From contig JAIXVO010000576.1 in NCBI GenBank assembly GCA_027482985.1, positions 1-19,447 of the forward strand: a stretch of 19,447 bases of DNA, written 5' to 3'. Below the pieces are notes generated by a model. That model was not told the DNA's origin. It was given only the letters and a program-made list of their open reading frames with translations, and did no database searches. Positions 16,326 to 19,447 of this stretch are shown piece by piece. The stretch comes from Cyanobacteriota bacterium (lineage in GTDB: Bacteria; Cyanobacteriota; Cyanobacteriia; Leptolyngbyales; Leptolyngbyaceae). Position 1 is the first letter of the stretch. Each line of letters opens with the position of its first letter. The translations under genes were made by a program, and so were the position numbers.

Positions 16326-17018
16326 CTACCCCCCAACCTCCGCTTCCTCCTCTACCCTAGCGCGGCGGCGGATGAGTTCGGGACCGCGAGAGGTGCCAAT
16401 CCGCGTGGCTCCGGCGACAATGAGTTCGATCGCCTGTGCTGCCGTCCGAATGCCACCGGAGGCTTTAATTTCGACGCGATCGCGGGAAAGTTCCTTCAAT
16501 AAACGCACATCGGCAACGGTGGCACCACTGTAGAGGCCAGTGCTGGTTTTGAGGAAGGCGGCGCCGGCATCCATACACAGTTCGGCGGCGAGTTTTTTCT
16601 CGGCGGCGGTTAATAAGCCGAGTTCGAGGATGGCTTTGATGGTTTGTCCAGTGGCTTCCCGAATTTCGGCAATCTCGCGATGCACTTCGTTCATCATGCC
16701 GGCTTTCAACCAGCCGATATTGATCACCACATCTAATTCAGTCGCGCCATTTTCGGTGGCTTCGGTGGCTTCAAACAGCTTAGTGGCAGAAGTCGTGGCA
16801 CCGTAGGGAAAGCCAATCACCGTACAGACTTGGGGGCGCTTGTTATACAGCAAATTAACGGCCTGCTTGACATAGCAGGGATGCAGACAAACGGCGGCAA
16901 AATTGAAGCGATCGGCTTCATCACACCATTGCTCGACCTGTTCTGGGGTAGCGGTGGGCACGAGCAAGGCATGGTCGATAAAGGGGGCAACGTCGATTTC
17001 TGGATGGGTGTCCAGCAT
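16326..17018 (-). CDS. deoC: Deoxyribose-phosphate aldolase
   Basis: DeoC cleaves 2-deoxy-D-ribose 5-phosphate to glyceraldehyde 3-phosphate and acetaldehyde in deoxynucleoside breakdown. From ATG 17018 the protein is 230 residues, normal for the family. IDHALLVP lies near the N-terminus, then [23 protein letters not shown] carries the conserved Asp (D96). FLKTSTG carries the Schiff-base lysine (K157), and EIKASGGI the second active-site lysine (K185). The frame is open to 17060, but only the ATG at 17018 has a good Shine-Dalgarno (AGGAG, complement of 17029-17033, 10 nt away). The C-terminal tail is rich in Arg and Glu. The gene follows the small membrane protein gene by 62 bp. Confidence 0.95.
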   Translation of the reverse strand: MLDTHPEIDVAPFIDHALLVPTATPEQVEQWCDEADRFNFAAVCLHPCYVKQAVNLLYNKRPQVCTVIGFPYGATTSATKLFEATEATENGATELDVVINIGWLKAGMMNEVHREIAEIREATGQTIKAILELGLLTAAEKKLAAELCMDAGAAFLKTSTGLYSGATVADVRLLKELSRDRVEIKASGGIRTAAQAIELIVAGATRIGTSRGPELIRRRARVEEEAEVGG

Positions 17019-17080
17019 AAATTTTGAACTCCTAGTCGAAACAAGCATGGGACGCAGCAAGGGCAGTAAAGCGGAGTTGC

Positions 17081-17368
17081 TTAAGCGTCATCGGTAGCGG
17101 TGGGCCGATCGCGGTTGGGGGCGATCGCTTCCAGGTCGAGTTGCTGCTGCGCCTGAGCTTGCCGGAACAATTGAGGATATACCAGCAAGAAAAAGATCAT
17201 CCAGGTCAACACGGGCACCGCAATCAAACCAGTCAGCCAGAAGCGATGACCTAGGAGCCAACTGCCTCCGATCAGACTGGTGCCCGTCAGCAAAATCGAC
17301 CACGGTTGGCACCACCAGGGTTTCAATTGCCACACACTGATTCCGGGTTTTGTCATCGCTTCTGCCAA
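17081..17368 (-). CDS. Small conserved cyanobacterial membrane protein (DUF6737-like)
   Basis: The 95-residue protein has two likely membrane helices (about 24-40 and 44-65) and a polar, acidic C-terminal tail. The stretch [20 protein letters not shown] is distinctive, and I believe it marks a small cyanobacterial family (DUF6737). Function is unknown. The start shown is TTG at 17368, chosen because AGGAG lies 8 nt upstream. An ATG four codons later (17356) is the alternative but sits about 20 nt from that site. The gene diverges from pedR across about 130 bp and precedes deoC on the same strand. Confidence 0.72.
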   Translation of the reverse strand: MAEAMTKPGISVWQLKPWWCQPWSILLTGTSLIGGSWLLGHRFWLTGLIAVPVLTWMIFFLLVYPQLFRQAQAQQQLDLEAIAPNRDRPTATDDA

Positions 17369-17500
17369 ATGATTTTCTCCTGTTCAAAAACTCATCCATG
17401 GACGGAGCCGCCCGCTCAAGCAAACGCTGTAACTACTCGTTTTTTGGGGAGATACCCCGTACAATTAGGCAATAAGTACATATACACAGACGGAAACAGT

Positions 17501-17809
17501 ATGGCTAGTGGCGAATCTCAGTTGCAGGGGGCTCTCTCCGAACGGGAATTGCAGGTGATTGAACTTGTAGCCGCTGGCTTAACCAACCAGGAAATCGCTG
17601 AAAAGCTCGAGATTAGCAAACGCACAGTGGATAACCATATCAGTAATATTTTGACGAAAACCGCCACCGAAAATCGGGTTGCCCTGGTGCGGTGGGCATT
17701 GCAGTGGGGCAAAGTCTGTATTGATAACGTCAATTGCTGTCCCCTGCCGCTTAATGGTAACGGGAATGGCAGTCATAGTGCCGCAAGCGGCATAGGAGAA
17801 TCCCATTGA
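17501..17809 (+). CDS. pedR: LuxR-type redox-responsive regulator PedR
   Basis: This is a 102-residue stand-alone LuxR/GerE DNA-binding domain with no receiver domain. The helix-turn-helix core runs from LSEREL (12-17) to about 70 and includes GLTNQEIAEKLEISKRTVDNHIS (26-48). The following ALQWGKVCIDNVNCCPLP carries C73, C79 and C80. In Synechocystis, PedR responds to photosynthetic electron flow through thioredoxin and a cysteine near position 80; C80 here fits that. The tail beyond 84 (Asn/Gly/Ser-rich) looks like a variable extension. The frame is open upstream to 17306, but ATG 17501 is the first that gives the usual N-terminus. Its TGA overlaps the next gene's TTG start. Possible promoter boxes before it (TACAAT at 17460, TATACA at 17481) are weak. 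Confidence 0.87.
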   Translation: MASGESQLQGALSERELQVIELVAAGLTNQEIAEKLEISKRTVDNHISNILTKTATENRVALVRWALQWGKVCIDNVNCCPLPLNGNGNGSHSAASGIGESH

Positions 17810-18069
17810 AATATCAAGTTCGCTGTGCTGGGTTGCCGTTGGCGGTCTATCGGGAAGTCGCGGCGCATCTGCGGCAGGTGGAAGGGGTCCAAACGATGTT
17901 AGTGACGCAACCTTCGCAAGAGTTTGACTATGCCCAGAGCCAAACCGATAGTCTCTGGATTGAGCATGGTGAGAATTTGTCTGCCGTGGCGCAGAAGCGG
18001 ATTCAACAAATTTTGACCCACTATGGCGATCGCTATGGTAGTTGGGAAACGCTGCCCGCAGGCAGTTGA
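17806..18069 (+). CDS. Small conserved protein of unknown function coupled to pedR
   Basis: The 87-residue protein (MKYQVRCAGLPLAVYREVAA at the N-terminus) has no signal peptide or membrane segment. The alternation of hydrophobic residues suggests a compact alpha/beta fold. FDYAQSQTDSLWIEH (40-54) and RIQQILTHYGDRYGSWE (65-81) look like the conserved patches. I do not recognise a named family, though the length and style suit a small cyanobacterial conserved protein. The TTG start at 17806 follows AGGAG (17794-17798) by 7 nt and overlaps the pedR TGA as TTGA, so it is probably translated together with pedR. hisS begins 31 bp after its stop. Confidence 0.75.
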   Translation: MKYQVRCAGLPLAVYREVAAHLRQVEGVQTMLVTQPSQEFDYAQSQTDSLWIEHGENLSAVAQKRIQQILTHYGDRYGSWETLPAGS

Positions 18070-18100
18070 GTGACGTTAGCGCATTGGTAGAGATGAGTTC

Positions 18101-19387
18101 ATGGCTGCAATTCAAGCATTACGCGGAACGCGGGACATTCTGCCGGCGGAGATTCGCTATTGGCAACAGGTCGAAGCGGTTGCCAGAGACATTTTAGGCA
18201 AAGCGACCTACCAGGAAATTCGTACCCCCACATTTGAACCCACTGCCCTATTTGAACGCGGCATTGGCGAAGCGACGGATGTGGTGGGCAAGGAGATGTA
18301 TACCTTTAAAGATCGCGGTGATCGCTCCCTCACCCTCCGGCCAGAAGGCACCGCAGGCGTGGTGCGATCGTTCATCGAACACGGCTTGGGCACTCAGGGC
18401 GGGGTGCAACGCCTCTGGTACTGTGGCCCTATGTTTCGCTACGAACGACCGCAAGCTGGCCGCCAACGTCAATTTCATCAGATTGGCGTAGAAGTGTTGG
18501 GCAGTCCTTCGGCGCGGGCTGATGCGGAGGCGATCGCGATCGCGACCGATATTTTGAAAACTTTGGGACTCAAAACCCTGGAGTTGAACCTGAACTCAAT
18601 TGGGGATGCCAGCGATCGCGATCGCTTTCGCGCCGCCCTGATCGATTACCTGACCCCATTTAAAGACAAACTCGATGCCGATTCGCAAGATCGGCTCACC
18701 CGCAACCCCCTCCGCATCCTGGATAGCAAAGACGAAGGGACGCAAAAAATTCTCGACCAGGCCCCCAGCATCCTGGATCACCTCAGCCCCGAATCCCAAG
18801 CCCGCTTTGAGCAAGTGCAATCCCTGCTCTCAGCCCTCAACATTCCTTACACCCTCAATCCTCGCTTGGTGCGCGGTCTGGACTACTACACCCACACCGT
18901 CTTTGAACTCCAGTCGCAAGATTTAGGCGCTCAAGCGACTGTCTGTGCTGGCGGTCGGTACGACGGGTTGGTACAAGAATTGGGCGGTGCAGCCACTCCC
19001 GCCGTTGGTTGGGCGATCGGCATGGAACGGCTGGTGATTTTGCTGCAACAGTTGCAAAGTCTGCCCGAACCCGCGATCGACTTCTATATGGTTTCCAAAG
19101 GTGAACCAGCCGAAGCGCAAGCCCTCGTGCTAGCCCAAACCTTGCGACAGGCTGGGTTTACGGTCGAATTGGACATGAGCGGCAGTGCTTTTGGCAAACA
19201 ATTCAAACGCGCCGATCGCAGCCATGCCGCCGCTTGCCTGATCCTGGGCGACACTGAAGCCGAAACGCAAACCGTCCAATTGAAATGGCTGGATACTGGC
19301 GACCAAACCGCGATCGCCCAAGCCGATTTACTCACGATGAGCGACGCACTCCAGACGCGTCTGAATTCACGTACCAGGGAAGCGTAG
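18101..19387 (+). CDS. hisS: Histidyl-tRNA synthetase
   Basis: HisRS charges tRNA-His with histidine using ATP. The 428-residue class II enzyme is complete. [10 protein letters not shown] begins the fold. Motif 2 is [16 protein letters not shown] (112-127). The histidine-specific loops are LVRGLDYYT (256-264) and GGRYDGL (284-290). Motif 3 is GWAIGMERL (303-311). The anticodon-binding domain spans about 330-425. The ATG at 18101 gives the normal N-terminus; a nearby ATG at 18093 is out of frame. The 31-bp gap to the small upstream gene suggests co-transcription with pedR. The coding sequence contains two pairs of overlapping HIP1 palindromes. Confidence 0.97.
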   Translation: MAAIQALRGTRDILPAEIRYWQQVEAVARDILGKATYQEIRTPTFEPTALFERGIGEATDVVGKEMYTFKDRGDRSLTLRPEGTAGVVRSFIEHGLGTQGGVQRLWYCGPMFRYERPQAGRQRQFHQIGVEVLGSPSARADAEAIAIATDILKTLGLKTLELNLNSIGDASDRDRFRAALIDYLTPFKDKLDADSQDRLTRNPLRILDSKDEGTQKILDQAPSILDHLSPESQARFEQVQSLLSALNIPYTLNPRLVRGLDYYTHTVFELQSQDLGAQATVCAGGRYDGLVQELGGAATPAVGWAIGMERLVILLQQLQSLPEPAIDFYMVSKGEPAEAQALVLAQTLRQAGFTVELDMSGSAFGKQFKRADRSHAAACLILGDTEAETQTVQLKWLDTGDQTAIAQADLLTMSDALQTRLNSRTREA

Positions 19388-19415
19388 GGCGATCGGTCTA
19401 TCACGCACCCTGGGA

Positions 19416-19447
19416 GGGGATGGGCGATATCCCCCGGAGGAGACGTG
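19416..19447 (+). promoter_or_regulatory. Hairpin and ribosome binding site at the window edge
   Basis: GGGGAT (19416-19421) pairs with ATCCCC (19429-19434) around a 7-nt loop. The hairpin is directly followed by the Shine-Dalgarno sequence GGAGG (19436-19440) and a GTG at 19445-19447, the last bases of the window. A gene on the plus strand may start here. The hairpin could end hisS transcription in part or shield the ribosome site. Confidence 0.35.

Noticed and set aside
17306..17500. N-terminal extension of PedR
   Set aside because: It runs back through the neighbouring gene's 5' end on the other strand and is not part of the LuxR domain.

Overview
This is a cyanobacterial chromosome segment of core and conserved accessory genes. 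The lineage follows from gene content: a CpcT/CpeT-type phycobiliprotein lyase, a PedR-type photosynthetic redox regulator, a split-type biotin carboxyl carrier protein, and a pyruvate kinase with a C-terminal PEP-utiliser domain. The palindrome GCGATCGC (HIP1), typical of cyanobacterial chromosomes, also recurs throughout. Composition is moderately GC-rich. A Leptolyngbya-like filamentous strain is possible, but the sequence alone does not settle it. No insertion sequence, prophage, CRISPR array, rRNA or tRNA was seen.

Layout. 1-744: two heptanucleotide arrays facing each other, then accB. 745-2553: an ArsR-type regulator with a near-consensus promoter and an overlapping palindrome, followed closely by a HEAT-repeat gene. 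2677-6071: pyruvate kinase (pyk) and a dynamin-like GTPase with a DUF697-type tail. 6171-8135: rfbD on the minus strand, a divergent CpcT/CpeT-family gene, and a convergent Spx/ArsC-like gene sharing its TTAA stop with the lyase gene. 8136-9364: a heptamer array, then a comB-like/DUF486 gene pair on the minus strand. 9484-11808: an orphan oligopeptide-type lipoprotein and a divergent HIT protein. 11809-12098: a convergent gap holding a perfect CRP-type palindrome. 12099-17368: a minus-strand run of a GT4 glycosyltransferase (possibly DgdA), an MFS transporter, recO, a repeat-rich gap, deoC and a small membrane protein. 17501-19387: pedR, a small conserved protein coupled to it, and hisS. The window ends on what looks like a ribosome binding site and GTG start of another gene.

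How the genes relate. Most are housekeeping: lipid synthesis (accB, possibly the GT4 enzyme), glycolysis (pyk), nucleotide-sugar synthesis (rfbD), deoxynucleoside breakdown (deoC), repair (recO) and translation (hisS). Three stretches look co-transcribed from tight spacing: arsR-HEAT, recO-MFS (ATGA overlap), and pedR-small ORF-hisS (TTGA overlap, then 31 bp).

The least explained items are the unknown protein between pedR and hisS, the ArsR regulator that lacks the classical metal box, the CRP-type site where no gene starts, and three intergenic loci sharing one design (G-rich arm, heptamer array, C-rich arm). I found no clearly new multi-gene defence or biosynthetic system here.
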